64,000 bases of DNA from Astragalus membranaceus (GCA_039519185.1 CM076851.1:30711825-30775824), one strand, 5' to 3'. Shown: positions 1-10,750, numbered from the stretch's first letter. Notes: generated from the letters alone by a model not told the origin. Translations and numbers: made by a program.

Positions 1-605
1 TTGTTGTGGATGAAAGACGGGTTGAGAAAGGGAAGTCTGTTCCAGATTGATGTAGGTATCAACAAGCCCGGGGACTTGGGCGAGTTCCTTCAAAGATCCT
101 AGAAATATATGAATTATGAAGAGGACGAGTTGGCTTACCGCGAGGCAGCCAAGGTAGGGGGCGACGATGAAGACACCCGGGAGGTCCACCAGCGAAAGGT
201 AGCAGGAAGCAGGGACCATGAGGGGCGCTCCCGCAAATTTATAAATCGAACCCCCTCGTCACATCATGGGCGCAAATTTTAGCTGAATGCGCTAACACTG
301 AGTTCAAGAGCGTGAAGAGACCGGCGCCTTTGGTGCTAAAAGATGGCCAAAACCCCCCAAGGGGATGGTGCCGCTATCATCAATGCGGAGGCCACGACAC
401 CAATGACTGCCAAGCTTTGAAAGACAATATTGAGGAAATGATTCAGAGAGGGAAACTGTCGCAGTACGTAAAAAGGGAGGGGGAACCAAATAGCTCCCGC
501 AAAAGAGCCCGATCCCCCGCAAAAAGATCCAGGTCCCCGAGGAAGGGAAATGCCCCAGACGGCGAAGGGGTCAAAAACGACGACAGTACATCTACCGAGA
601 AATAG
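1..605 (+). pseudogene. Gag fragment of a Tat-lineage Ty3/gypsy retrotransposon
   Basis: The last part, about 312-605, reads as a Gag C-terminus. It has a zinc-knuckle-like stretch (WCRYHQCGGHDTNDC, a C-x4-C-x2-H-x4-C pattern), then a helical segment (LKDNIEEMIQRGKL) and a basic Ser/Arg-rich tail ending at a stop at 603-605. The upstream 300 bases carry the preceding Gag region but are broken by a stop near 100 and by frame changes, so the gene is dead. This Cys/His pattern followed by an 'IEELI..GKL' helix is typical of Gag of the Tat/Ogre-related lineage. Gag is followed almost directly by an LTR, with no pol between. That fits a gag-only non-autonomous element or an internal deletion. The 5' end lies outside the window. 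Confidence 0.7.
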
Positions 606-628
606 GACACCCGAAGGTCCAAAGGAAC

Positions 629-994
629 TGTTCTAGAGTGGACCAAGGGGTCCCATTAGCAAAACCAGGAGGTGCGCTTAGCAAGTAATATGGATCAGCC
701 CAACCGATTCAGCCCATATCCACCTCATGCGAGCCCAACATGCTTGGACGGTCAAGATCGACTCTACCCATCCAACGATCCACGAGAGGACACGATTTCC
801 TATAAATACAGGCAAACTTTGCCCTGAGAAAGGTTCAATCTCTAATCCTTAGTACCTTCACTCATATATTCGATATACTGACTTGAGCGTCAGAGTGGCT
901 TGCAAGTACCCCCCCGGGCGCTCACTGACCTACTACCACAACAGCAAGGGACCTACCGACAGCAGTCCACCAAAAAGCTGCTCGGTACAAAACA
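629..994 (+). repeat. Probable LTR of the Tat-type element (about 366 bp)
   Basis: This stretch begins TGTT and ends AACA, has a TATA box (TATAAATA, 801-808), and is followed after one base by a perfect tRNA primer-binding site, as an LTR should be. The end at 994 is fixed by the PBS. The start at 629 is chosen only because it is the TG that mirrors the CA end and lies just after the gag stop; no second copy is in the window to confirm it. Confidence 0.55.
801..808 (+). promoter_or_regulatory. TATA box of the Tat-type LTR
   Basis: TATAAATA lies in an otherwise GC-richer LTR, about 190 bases before the LTR end. This is a normal arrangement for the LTR promoter (U3/R boundary roughly 30 bases downstream). 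Confidence 0.55.
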
Positions 995-995
995 T

Positions 996-1013
996 TGGCG
1001 ACCACAGTGGGAG
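996..1013 (+). other. Primer-binding site for tRNA-Arg
   Basis: TGGCGACCACAGTGGGAG is complementary to the 3' end, including CCA, of the plant tRNA-Arg species ending CTCCCACTGTGGTCGCCA, as I recall that tRNA. Tat-lineage elements commonly prime from tRNA-Arg. It marks the start of an internal region to its right, even though gag lies to the left of the LTR. Confidence 0.7.
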
Positions 1014-1146
1014 CAACGCGTAGATATTTCTATATGAGCCCTAAAGACGAAAGAGAAACTACTGAGGTGAGAAACTCAGGCGGTGGATCCAGAGAAGAAG
1101 CGGAGGTTAAAATGACGCACTGGGATGCCAGAGGTGATCCGGGAGC

Positions 1147-1330
1147 CAATGAAGAGGCAGTCAGCGCCCATGAGGGCGCCTGGCAGGACGCCAATGAAGA
1201 GGCAGCCAGCGCCCATGAGGGCGCCTGGCAGGGCGCCAATGAAGAGCAGTCAGCGCACATGAGGGTGCCTGGCAGGGCGCCAATGAAGAGCAGCCAGCGC
1301 CCATGAGGGCGCCTGGCAGGGTGCCAATAA
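1147..1330 (+). repeat. Tandem array, about 45-bp unit, 4 copies
   Basis: Four consecutive units of 44-45 bp run 'GCCAATGAAGAGGCAG..' then 'CATGAGGGCGCCTGGCAGG'. The unit contains the palindrome GGCGCC. The same GGGCGCCTGGCAGG motif returns at 3632-4082 and once more just before 4358. Confidence 0.85.
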
Positions 1331-1774
1331 AGAAGCAGCCAGCCGTGACTCTGAATAGGAAGCAGAGCATCAGGACCTGAGCCTAGGGCTAGGCCCGGTT
1401 GAGAATCTTGTTGTTGAGGCGCAAATGCGTAATGTAAGCTCGATGTGAGTAATTAACGAAGTTCATTTTGCAGTTACAGTTTGCTCACTAAGCATTAACA
1501 CTTGCCTCAAAGAAAATTCCTTAAGATCAATAAAGAAAAATGGTCCAAATCCGCAGTTAGGGTGCCTAGTATTTCAAACTGACTTAGGTGGTCACAATCC
1601 CTTGGATGAGTTCTATCCAAGCCGAGTCTTGGTAAAAGGTGCCGGGGGTATTCTTCATGACAAATTGACCCGGTAGGCGTCGGCAAGTCAACTGCCTAAA
1701 GCAAGCCAAACTTAGCAACTATCTTGAAAAAATATCAAGTACAATAAAGGCACTCATGCGAAAGCACCCGCAAA

Positions 1775-1880
1775 GCATGAGACCATGAGGTCTTGGAAAG
1801 ACGCAAAGATCAAGCAGGCATGAGACCATGAGATCTTGGAAAGACGCAAAGATCAAGCAGGCATGAGACCACGAGGTCAC
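1775..1880 (+). repeat. Tandem repeat, 43-bp unit, about 2.4 copies
   Basis: Units start at 1775, 1818 and 1861 with GCATGAGACCATGAGGTCTT or close variants, followed by GGAAAGACGCAAAGATC. The third copy is partial. Confidence 0.85.
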
Positions 1881-2384
1881 GAACACCAAGGATATCCACC
1901 TACAAGGGCGTTGTCAATTCTGCAGACCACAATTTCATCTTTGTTTATCCGATGGAGGCGTGCGAGTATGCGTTGGAAAGCCAAGAAGCAGAGCTACAAT
2001 TCTTTAGTTACGCTCAAAACCAAATTCTGATGTCTTGAAGGCCTAAACGGCGAAATACATGCCAGGGCGGGACACCTACCCTCGACCTCCCTCTCATTAA
2101 GGTGACCGGGAGGGCGTCTCAAAGGGGTTAGCATAAAGATAGCATACTTCATTGATATAGGAGAAGAGATCACCAAAGGAGCAGGAAAGGGAACCAAACG
2201 GAAAAGTTGATGTGATCAGCTGACGAAATTAGCAGGCCCAACGACGGCACAAGCCGAAAGGGCGACCTCACCTACGAGGGCATCCTAAACGACGACGTCG
2301 AGTCAAGACCATCCCTCAAGAGGCACCACTGGGGATCACCATCGAGGAGATCCCCCGACCAACGCAAGTCAACATCAAACTCTG

Positions 2385-2899
2385 CCACGAGGTACGAAGC
2401 GGCATCGAAGTCGCAAGCTCTGACGGGAGTTAAATTCAGAATGAGATCTGAATAAACTCCCCTAGACTCCCACGAGGTGCAAAGCGGCATCGAAGTCGCA
2501 ACCTCTGGTGGGAGTTAAATTCAGACCGAGATCTGAATAAACTCCCCCAGAGTCCCACGAGGTGCGAAGCGGCATCGAAGTCGCAACCTCTGACGGGAGT
2601 TAAATTCAGACCGAGATCTGAATAAACTCCCCCAGAGTCCCACGAGGTGCAAAGCGACATTGAAGTCGCAACCTCTGACGGAAGTTAAATTCAGACCGAG
2701 ATCTGAATAAACTCCCCCAGAGACCCACGAGGTGCGAAGCGGCATCGAAGTCGCAACCTCTGACGGAAGTTAAAATTCAGACCGAGATCTGAATAAACTA
2801 CCCTAGAGTCCCACGAGGTGCGAAGCGGCATCGAATATGGTCGCAACCTCTGACGGGAGTTAAAAGTCAGACCGAGTTCTGATGAACGGCCCCCAAGAG
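2385..2899 (+). repeat. Tandem array, 85-bp unit, about 6 copies
   Basis: Copies start with CCACGAGGTGCGAAGCGG at 2385, 2470, 2555, 2640, 2725 and 2811, each ending in a segment like AGATCTGAATAAACTCCCCC. The period is 85 bp with one 86-bp unit. Copies differ by a few bases. The array gives open frames on the - strand that are artefacts of the repeat. Confidence 0.9.
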
Positions 2900-3278
2900 T
2901 TAACTGTGCCACGAGGCAATAAGAGATTATTCATTCGGATGCACAAGGCGATGACTTGCGCCTGGGGCCATCCGACGCGTGCCTGTTATAATAAAGAGAA
3001 TCAAGCCTGTCAAAGACCTCATGATCAAATCGAAAGATGCTCGACTCCAGAACGGCTTCCGGATACAAACAACGAACGTGGCCAATCACTTTGTCGTAGG
3101 CAGCATAGAAGAATCTCCACCACCTCATGCTCAAAAAGCAGATCATCATTAGAAGAGTTAACGACGAAGCCAGGGAAGCCGGCTTCCTCCGAAGGCGCGG
3201 TATCACTCACCATCTCTCAACCTGCAGGACAGGGGGCAGAACAAGCGGTTACAAGACAGACAGGAAAACTTGCAGACA

Positions 3279-3420
3279 ACCCCCTTCCCTGAGGTTGGGG
3301 ACTTCAACAAAACAAGACATGCCCGAACACCCCCTCCCTTGAGGTGGGGGACGTCAACAAAACTTGCAGACAACCCCCTCCCATGAGGTTGGGGACTTCA
3401 ACAAAACAAGACGTGCTCAA
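3279..3420 (+). repeat. Short tandem repeat, 44-50-bp unit, 3 copies
   Basis: ACCCCCTCCC.TGAGGT.GGGGAC followed by TTCAACAAAAC recurs at 3279, 3329 and 3373. Each unit has a C-run and a G-run that could pair as a short hairpin. Confidence 0.75.
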
Positions 3421-3631
3421 ACACAAAAAAGCTAGAAATATAAGCTGAAGGACAGCCCAAATCACCTTGGCAGTAATTTAGAAGCGGTAAAACTCGTGGA
3501 AATGTCAACGAGGTAATGGTAAGGACAAGAGAAACAATTCCCCTCGGTACCAAGCAAGAAAAGCAGGCTAAGAGACAAGATGAGCAGCAAAAAATAAAGT
3601 AAAGTGCCAAGCACACGTCTACACAATTCGG

Positions 3632-4082
3632 CACCCAAGAGGGCGCCTGGCAAGGAGGGCGCCTGGCAGGAGCAGGGGGCGCCTGGCAGAGGCAACCAGC
3701 ACCCATGAGGGCGCCTGGCAGGACCAGGAGGGCGCCCATGAGGGCGCCTGGCAGAAGCAACTAGCACCCATGAGGGCGCCTGGCAGGAGCAAGCAGCGCC
3801 CAACAGAGGGGCGCCTGGCAAGGGGGCAGTCTGAAAGCAAATCCTTCGCAACAAGGTAGTCAGCACTATGCAGTAAGGCACCCACGGGAGCACCGAACCT
3901 TGTCTTGCAAAATCTGCTCCACGAAAAGCCACCCAGCACACGCAAGCAGGGAACAACACCCAAGGGCACCCAGGAGGGTGCCAACTCTTAGGAACAAACA
4001 AGCGTCCAGCAAGGCGCCTAGGAGGGCGCCAACAGCAGAACTTAGCACTTTGGCTCAAGGCGCCCAGGGAGGCGCCAACACC
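3632..4082 (+). repeat. Second GGCGCCTGGCAGG repeat cluster
   Basis: Irregularly spaced copies of GAGGGCGCCTGGCAGG, with CACCCATGAGGGCGCC variants, fill 3632-3825. Looser CAGGAGGGTGCCAAC / GGAGGGCGCCAAC copies fill 3960-4082. It is related to the array at 1147-1330 but less regular. Confidence 0.75.
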
Positions 4083-4358
4083 AGGAGATGAGTCACGGTC
4101 ACGACAAAGAGATATTGCACAATTCAACGAGCCAAAAGAAAGGGTGAATAAAGATAAAATCATGTATGGCATAGAAGTCATCATCGAAACAACAAAATCC
4201 TATAAGGCAAAATCCAGCCATCCAACAAATAAAAGACAAAGTACAGGTGAAAAGCAAATCAACCAAAGAGAAATGGTTAGGGGGCAAGGACATCGAAGTC
4301 AACACTATTGGGATGATATCTGACAGTCCCCCTGCCTAGAACCCAGGAGGGCGCCGGG

Positions 4359-5901
4359 TGATAACTCTATTTTATATAGAGTTATTCATATGTTTAAACT
4401 TAGTAAATTGCTCTCTTTTGAGCAAAGATAAAGAGTTTATATAGTATTTTATGTAATAAGTGATAACTTGAGTGTTTGACATGGTTATAGTTGATAATAG
4501 GCCATTTTGGATATATTATGGTATGTTTGATAAGTTTGTTCAGTGCAGTCTAGATGCTCCTGCATCAAATGCTCCTGCATTGATCCTGCATTTATAACTG
4601 CACTGGTTTAACACAATGCTACTGCACTGCAACTGCATTGCCTGAAGGTTGGAGCCATCCACTTGCACATCCACTTGCCATCCATTTGCACTTGATGACC
4701 TCATGCTTGGTCTCCTAAAGCAAGAACACCTCATATTTCAGCGCCTACAATTCCCACATAGCTTTGAAGAGTCATCAACATAGGGACACATGTTCTTATC
4801 TCATTTGACCTCCCTATACACTTGATTGAAGACTTCACATGGGAATCAACTGCTGTAAAGTAACCATGAATACAGCCACAAAAGTTACTTCAACATGAGG
4901 AAGAAAGCACCTCTCTTGAAGGCTATAAAAGGACCTCACTCCTTCACTTGAAGATAGATCACAATCCATAAGTTAGATTAAAATTTCACTCCACATAGAT
5001 AAGTTCTATTTTGTAAGAAGGAAAGGAAGGAAGTGACAAATCCTCCTTACCTCGATCTCATAGTTTTACCAAAGTGCTAAGGAGCTAATGCAATTACATT
5101 GCTAGAAGAATTCATGCTAAGAGCTACAACTTGTGTAAACTCTATCTTGTTGTTTCTCTTTTGTGATTTCAATTATATAAACATGTTCTATTCTGTTTAT
5201 ATTTGCCTTGCAATGTCTATATCGAGCTAAACCTCTCTTAGTTGGAATGTTCTAACCATTTAATGAGCTTTTAAGTAAGTTTAATACAAGTATATGATGT
5301 GTGCACTTTAGTTCTTGCTTGATAATACTTTCAACACTTATTTTGAGATTGATCACTTATAATAAGTAGATTTGTAAAAGCAGACATGGTTTACAATTAA
5401 GAACTCAAGAACTAATATGGGTGAGTGTTTTACATAAAGGAAACTTTGTGAAAACCATACTAAGTCCTAGACATAAGATAGTATAGTCCATAGGGTGATA
5501 CTGTGGGTACTTTAAAAGACAAGAGTGAACTTATTTAGCAAGCCTAGACATAGGAAGCTTGTAATGAAACTCTGAAGAAAGTGACTGAAAGGCGCACAAC
5601 TAATGCAACAACATTCAATGCAACTGCATCATAACTGCATTAAACACTTATAAGTGAGTTATTTGGGGAAAACATTCCAACTAGCTTTTCTCTATTGCAT
5701 TACAACTATTTACACCTTGCTTTGTTCTAACTTACTTGTGATACTCACCAACATCAACTATCTTGTTAAATTGGTTACTTTTCTCTAAATTACATAAATA
5801 TTGACTTTTGAAAGAATTCATCAATCCCTGTGGGTTCGACCTGTTCTAAACACTATATTACTTGTTATGGAATGTGTATACTTGCACATGTTTTCGACAC
5901 A
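4359..5901 (+). repeat. 5' LTR of an Athila-like Ty3/gypsy element (about 1543 bp)
   Basis: The LTR starts TGATAACTCTATTTTATATA and ends CGACACA (TG...CA), eight bases before a perfect tRNA-Asp primer site. Its first bases form an inverted repeat (ATAACTCTA / TATAGAGTTAT). The length of 1.5 kb is normal for Athila-type LTRs. It interrupts the Tat-type repeat region on its left. No 3' LTR partner lies in the window, so the target duplication cannot be tested. Confidence 0.8.
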
Positions 5902-5909
5902 CCAAGTTT

Positions 5910-5927
5910 TGGCGCCGTTGCCGGGGA
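5910..5927 (+). other. Primer-binding site for tRNA-Asp
   Basis: TGGCGCCGTTGCCGGGGA is the exact complement of the CCA-tailed 3' end of plant tRNA-Asp (TCCCCGGCAACGGCGCCA). This is the usual primer of Athila-type retrotransposons. Confidence 0.9.
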
Positions 5928-6029
5928 TTGTAGTTAAATTCTTTTAAAAACTGATATACTGTAATTTAGTGTATATTATTCTGGTATTTGCAAGTTTCTG
6001 TCATGCAGGAGCACATGGTGCTTTAGCAT

Positions 6030-8548
6030 ATGTACAGGACCAGAAACAAGACACCAGAATACAGCTTAGATCCAGAGATAGAAAGAAGGTTTAGGAGATT
6101 GTTAAGACTCCAAAAGCAAAAGAAACAAGCCTCCAAGATGTCTCACAGTGAAGGACAAAGCTCAAGACCACACTCAGTAAGAGGAGGTCCTGGCTCTCAT
6201 CAAAATACAGAAGAAGATCACAGAGAACGATTCATTCACATGGATCTCATAGGTATGATTAATGATAGAGATAGACCTATGAGGGACTATGCTCAGTTTG
6301 ATCATCAAAACATGCAAACCAGCATATCTAGACCTCATATTGATGCTGTGCATTTTGAATTTAAACCTATGATGTTTCAAATGCTTCAAACTATTGGTTA
6401 ATTTGGAGGAACTCCTCTAGAGGATCCTCACATGCATTTAAAACAGTTTATAGAAGTATGTAGTAACTTTATCTTACCTGGTGTTAGTGAAGATGCTTTC
6501 AGATTAAGGTTATTTCCTTATTCTTTGAAAGATAGAGCTAAGGCTTGGCTAAACTCTTTAGAGCCTAACTCTATCCATTCATGGAATGAAATGGCTGAAA
6601 AATTTTTAGGAAAATATTTCCCACCTATCAAAAATGCCAGGATGAGAACTGATATTACATCTTTTAGACAAAAAGAGTTTGAATCATTATTTGAAGCATG
6701 GGAAAGGTGGAAAGAACTTTTAAGAAAATGTCCTCATCATGGTTTACCTGTTATTATTCAAATGGAAACTTTTTATAATGGTTTAGAACCTCAAACCAGA
6801 ATAATGCTTGATGCATCTTCTGGTGGAGTGTTATTGAATCTGTCATACAATGAAGCATGTGAGTTAATTGATAGAATAGCAGCTAATAGCTCTAGTTGGC
6901 CTACTGAGAGGGTGAGTGCCCAAAAGAAACCATCAGGGGTACATGAGGTTAGTGATGTAACAGCCTTATCTGCTCAAGTAGCCACTTTAGCTAACTTGAT
7001 AAAGAACTTCACTTCAGTTAATGCAACTGCATCTAATCCAGCTGCATCAACAGACAGCACTGCAGCAGTAGAACAAGCACCTCCAGGTAGGGGTGTGCAA
7101 AAAAACCAAAAACCTTAAACCATATCCATAACCGTATTGGAACCACAGTAAATATCCCATACCACTTTTAAAAATCACCACACCCATTCCATTTAATAAA
7201 AATATGGAATACCGGGAACCAATGTATGAGAACCGGTAATTTACCACATCTTTAATTGTGTTTGTTTCCAGATACTTCCATCACTTACAACCTTGTGTTT
7301 TTTACTTTCTACAACTTCGTTCCCCAACCAAATCCCTAAATTACCTATCCCAAAAATCCCTAATTCTATAATCACAGCTTTATTTCGGAGTGAGGCTTGG
7401 GATCAGCCATGACCATGCTCTGCTGTTTTGAGAAACCGGGATAGGGAAGAAGAGAACAATAACAGACGAAGAAAATGAAGGAAGGGATAGGCTTCATTAT
7501 ACCTTACAATTTCAAAGGAGATGATGATGAATGTTGTCATTTACTCTTCTTTTTTTCTTCTATTCTCTGTGTGTGATGTGTTCAAATTCAAAGGGGTGCA
7601 TCATGGATTTGAGTGAGTCTAATGAATTGTAATGGAGAATGCCATTTTCACGTCCACACGTTTTTGGATTTTGTATTAATTTTGTTTTTTTCTGTCCTTA
7701 AACTCGTTGCTGGGAGAAACCTTTTGGCAACACCGATTTTCACATTGAACCGGTTTCAAACCAGTTTCATACCAGTTTCGAACCAATTTGTTAATTTGAA
7801 CCAGTTTTGCAACAGCAGTTTACCAGTACCATTTTTTGAAACTAGTATGGTTTGGTGTGGTATGGTTCTTGTACCATGCACACCCCTACCTCCAGGCACC
7901 ACCAGTTGTGTATATTGTGGAGGAGGTCACTTGTATGAGGAATGTCCTAGCAACCCTATTTCTGTAAATTATGTAGGTTATAATAGAAATAACAACCCCT
8001 ATTCTAACACTTACAATCCTGGGTGGAAAAATCATCCCAACTTTAGATGGGGCAATAACAATGCACCTGCATCTAATACTGCACCATCTACACCACCAGG
8101 ATTCCCACCTCAAAAACAAGCCACCAATGAAAATTCTCTAGAAAATATGCTCAAAGCATTCATAGGAGAAGCAAGAACAGCTAGACAAGCTCAAGATGCT
8201 TCCATTAAGAATCTAGAGACCCAAGTAGGACAGTTAGCCACAGCTTTGTATCAAAGGCCACCAGGTGCCTTACCTTCCAATACAGAAGCTACTCCTTCCC
8301 AGAAACAAGGAAAAGAGCAAGTTAAAACTATTTCCTTAAGAAGTGGCAAGGATTTGATTGAATCAAATAAGAGGGAAAGTGTAGATAAGGGAGAAAAAGA
8401 AAAAGACAAACAGAAAAATAGCAAAGAAAGAAATGTGGAAGCATCCAATGCTCCTGCATTAGAGGAAGAAGTTCAAATCCCTACACCTAAGTTAGTACCT
8501 GAGTACCCTCCTCCTCCTTATCCTCAAAGATTAAAAAAAGGCACATGA
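6030..8548 (+). pseudogene. Athila-like gag, interrupted by a stop and by a hAT insertion
   Basis: The start ATG at 6030 opens with the Athila hallmark 'SLDPEIERRFRRLLRLQKQ'. After an in-frame TAA at 6399-6401 (normally a Gln or Asn codon before FGG), the capsid-like retrotransposon-gag domain follows (6432-6900). It includes RLRLFPYSLKDRAKAWLNSL, the KYFPP motif, SFRQ, and LLRKCPHHGLP..METFYNGL. The hAT element at 7088-7888 splits the gene. Removing it with one copy of the duplicated 8 bp leaves the frame intact into a CCHC zinc knuckle (CVYCGGGHLYEEC, about 7911-7949). A Gly/Asn-rich stretch and a Lys/Glu-rich linker then run to a Pro-rich end near 8530. A frame break near 8540 separates this from the protease. 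The open frame from 7613 to 7888 is the hAT element, not gag. Confidence 0.88.
7088..7888. mobile_element. Non-autonomous hAT-type DNA transposon (801 bp) with 8-bp TSD
   Basis: The terminal inverted repeats are TAGGGGTGTGCA and TGCACACCCCTA. The insertion is flanked by a perfect 8-bp duplication CCTCCAGG at 7080-7087 and 7889-7896. An 8-bp TSD and T/CAGGGGTG ends identify the hAT superfamily. No transposase is encoded. Near the 3' end are several 'AACCAGTTT' / 'AACCGGTTT' motifs that look like subterminal repeats. It lies inside the Athila gag just before the zinc knuckle. Confidence 0.93.
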
Positions 8549-9626
8549 TGAGAAGCAATTCAGTAAATTTCTTGAAATTTTAAAACAGTTACACATCAAT
8601 GTTCCCTTAGTTGAAGCACTTCAACAAATGCCTAATTATGCTAAATTCATGAAAGATGTGCTTTCAAAAAGAAAAAGATTAGGGGATTTTGAAACAATTG
8701 CTATGTCTAAAGAATGTAGTTTAATTTTGCAAAACAAAATTCCAAGGAAATTGAAGGATCCTGGCAGTTTTACAATTCCATTCTCAATTGGAACATTTTA
8801 TACAGGTCATGCATTGTGTGATTTAGGTGCAAGTATCAACTTGATGCCTAAATCAATATTTAAACAACTTGAGATTGGAAATGCTAGACCTACAACTATA
8901 ACACTTCAACTTGATGATAGATCAATAGCCTACCCAGAGGGAATTATTGAAGATATTTTGGTTAAGGTTGACAAATTTGTGTTTCCTGCAGATTTTGTTA
9001 TTCTTGATTTTGATACAGATAAAGAAGTCTCAATCATCCTTGGAAGACCATTCTTGGCAACTGGAAAAGCACTCATTGATGTACAAAAAGGAGAACTAAC
9101 CATGAGAGTGAATGATCAAGAGGTGAAATTCAATGTGATGAATGCTCTGAAATATCCTGCAGAGGAGAGTGAAGAATGTTCAACAATCATCTCTCTTGAC
9201 CATTTAGTGCAGAAGCATTTCCATAAGCAGTATGATCATCTCACCAGTGCACTTGCACCAGATGCAGCTGCACCACCTGAAGAAGAAATCTTGGAAAAAG
9301 ACATTCTGCCAAGAGAAGAACCAACACAAAAGGATCATCTGATCAATGCTCTTGCATCTGATGCTCCTGCACTGCTAGGTGAAGACATGGTGGAAAAGGA
9401 GAGTGTGGGAAGAAGAAATGAATCAGAAGAAGAAGGAAGTGTTAAAGAGATTGAGCCTGAACCAGACCCTAAAGAAGCACTCAACAAACAACTAACTCTC
9501 CCAACCCAATGCCCATCTCACAAAAATCCAACTCCACAAAATTTGGTGAAAGTGTATCCTAATGGGGCAGTGGAATTGTTTGATGAAGCCACCATTTCCA
9601 CATTCCAAATCAATGGAAAAGGGTGA
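8549..9626 (+). pseudogene. Athila-like protease fused by deletion to an integrase tail
   Basis: After the frame break near 8540, the sequence encodes the linker (KQFSKFLEILKQLHINVPL) and an aspartic protease. Its active site is LCDLGASINLMP (about 8814-8855; Leu instead of Thr/Ser after Asp is normal in Athila). It continues through YPEGIIEDILVKVDKFVFPADF, IILGRPFLATG and a domain end near 9170. An acidic linker with two similar stretches (ALAPDAAAPPEEE, ALASDAPALLGED) follows. The last 30 codons (VKVYPNGAVELFDE..FQINGKG) resemble the very end of Athila integrase. Reverse transcriptase, RNase H and the integrase core are absent. This copy could only move with proteins from another element, if at all. 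Confidence 0.8.
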
Positions 9627-10596
9627 AGCAGTATAATGGAGCACATGTGGTGAGGGACAAAGGCACCACTCATTTCCAAAATCTCTAAATCAAAGAGATA
9701 GTTAGGCTGAAAGACTCTTAAATCAAGCGCTTATGGGAGGCAACCCATGATTTTGTAGTAAGTTATTAGTTATTTTGTTCAATTTGATGTTTTAAGTGTT
9801 TTGTAGGAAAAGCAGGAAACTGATGCAGTTGCATTGCAATGCTACTGCATTGCATCTGCATCAGTAGAAGAAACTCCAATCCCAAAGCCAAAAGGAAAGA
9901 AACAGAAGGTGAAGAACACTCCTCCTACCAGGCAGAGTGCAAGGACAAGGAGTGGAACAAAGAAATGAGTATCTGTTACATGCTTTCTACAGTTTAACTA
10001 CTATATTTTGGATGTTATCTTACTACTAACTCTTCCCTGGTTGTGTTTTTAATCCCTCTCCCCATATTTTGAACAAATATTATATGTCTTTTGTGAACAT
10101 ATAGCAGTGAGGGCACTACTAACCCTTAAGTTTGGGGGAGAACTTATCATATTAAGTATGTTATGTATTAGTAAATGTATGTTTTTAGTAAATATTTTTT
10201 TATGAATATATTAGATGTACTTAACAAAGTAGTATCCAAATACATGAAACTAATTTTCCAAAGATACATTTTCATTGGAAAATAGGGACAAGTATGAGGA
10301 ATACTATATATAGATTGTTAAGAACATTTTAGTAGATGATCAGTTTGAAAATATTTTACAAAGATATGGTGCACCTATGGATGGATTTTTTTGAAAAGCA
10401 AGAGAAGAAAAAGATGCCTTATTTCTCACAAAAATAACCAGAATTATTTTTTTCTTCCAAATACCTCAAAACTGAGTTTGTGAAAATAACCTTGCTATTT
10501 AAAGAGCAATCTGATGCAAGGAAAAATTTTGGTGAGCTAAGGTCAAAACAAATTTTGATTAAAAATTTGGAATAGCTTAAAGAATTAAGTTTGGGC
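9627..10596 (+). other. 3' non-coding tail of the Athila-like element
   Basis: No gene is seen. The sequence shows the usual Athila features: 'GGGAGGCAACCCATG' near 9736 and 'CTTAAGTTTGGGGGAG' near 10126, a polypurine-like tract often found upstream of the 3' LTR. A second 'TTAAGTTTGGG' lies at the right edge (about 10585), where the element is cut. The 3' LTR is missing. Confidence 0.6.
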
Positions 10597-10750
10597 GTTT
10601 CATATTATGTTTAGTTATGTGAGCGCGTTCGATAATTTATTATCGAAATTTTTTAGTCGTGTTCAATATCTAAGACAGGAAGTAACTCTGATGTATGCCA
10701 AGTGGTGCATTTCGATGTTTCTACAAGTTAGTAAATATCAGGGTGTTACA
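10597..10750 (+). repeat. 3' end of a chromovirus-family LTR (remnant)
   Basis: This matches the last 150 bases of the LTR at 22723-25069. Shared features include GTGTTCAATAT, AGGAAGT.ACTCTGAT, GTGCATTTCG, TTTCTACAAGTTAG and the end TATCAGGGTGTTACA. The rest of the LTR is missing on the left, where it abuts the Athila tail. Confidence 0.75.

Larger units (their letters stand above)
1014..4358 (+). other. Non-coding leader/internal region of the Tat-type element
   Basis: This stretch has no credible gene. It lies downstream of the primer-binding site and holds five separate tandem-repeat arrays listed individually. Between them is moderately GC-rich unique-looking sequence. It is cut at 4358, inside another copy of the GGCGCC-type motif, by the Athila-like LTR. 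Short open frames here follow the repeat periods and match no family I recognise. Confidence 0.5.

Noticed and set aside
1147..1330. CRISPR-like appearance of regularly spaced repeats (also 2385-2899)
   Set aside because: Units are direct tandem repeats without unique spacers, in a plant retrotransposon leader, and no cas genes exist.
3398..4184. Ala/Pro/Gly-rich ORFs of up to 240 codons on the - strand
   Set aside because: They arise from the GGCGCCTGGCAGG repeats and have no domain or initiation context.
7613..7888. N-terminal half of the 311-codon ORF ending at 8548
   Set aside because: It is the hAT insertion, not gag.
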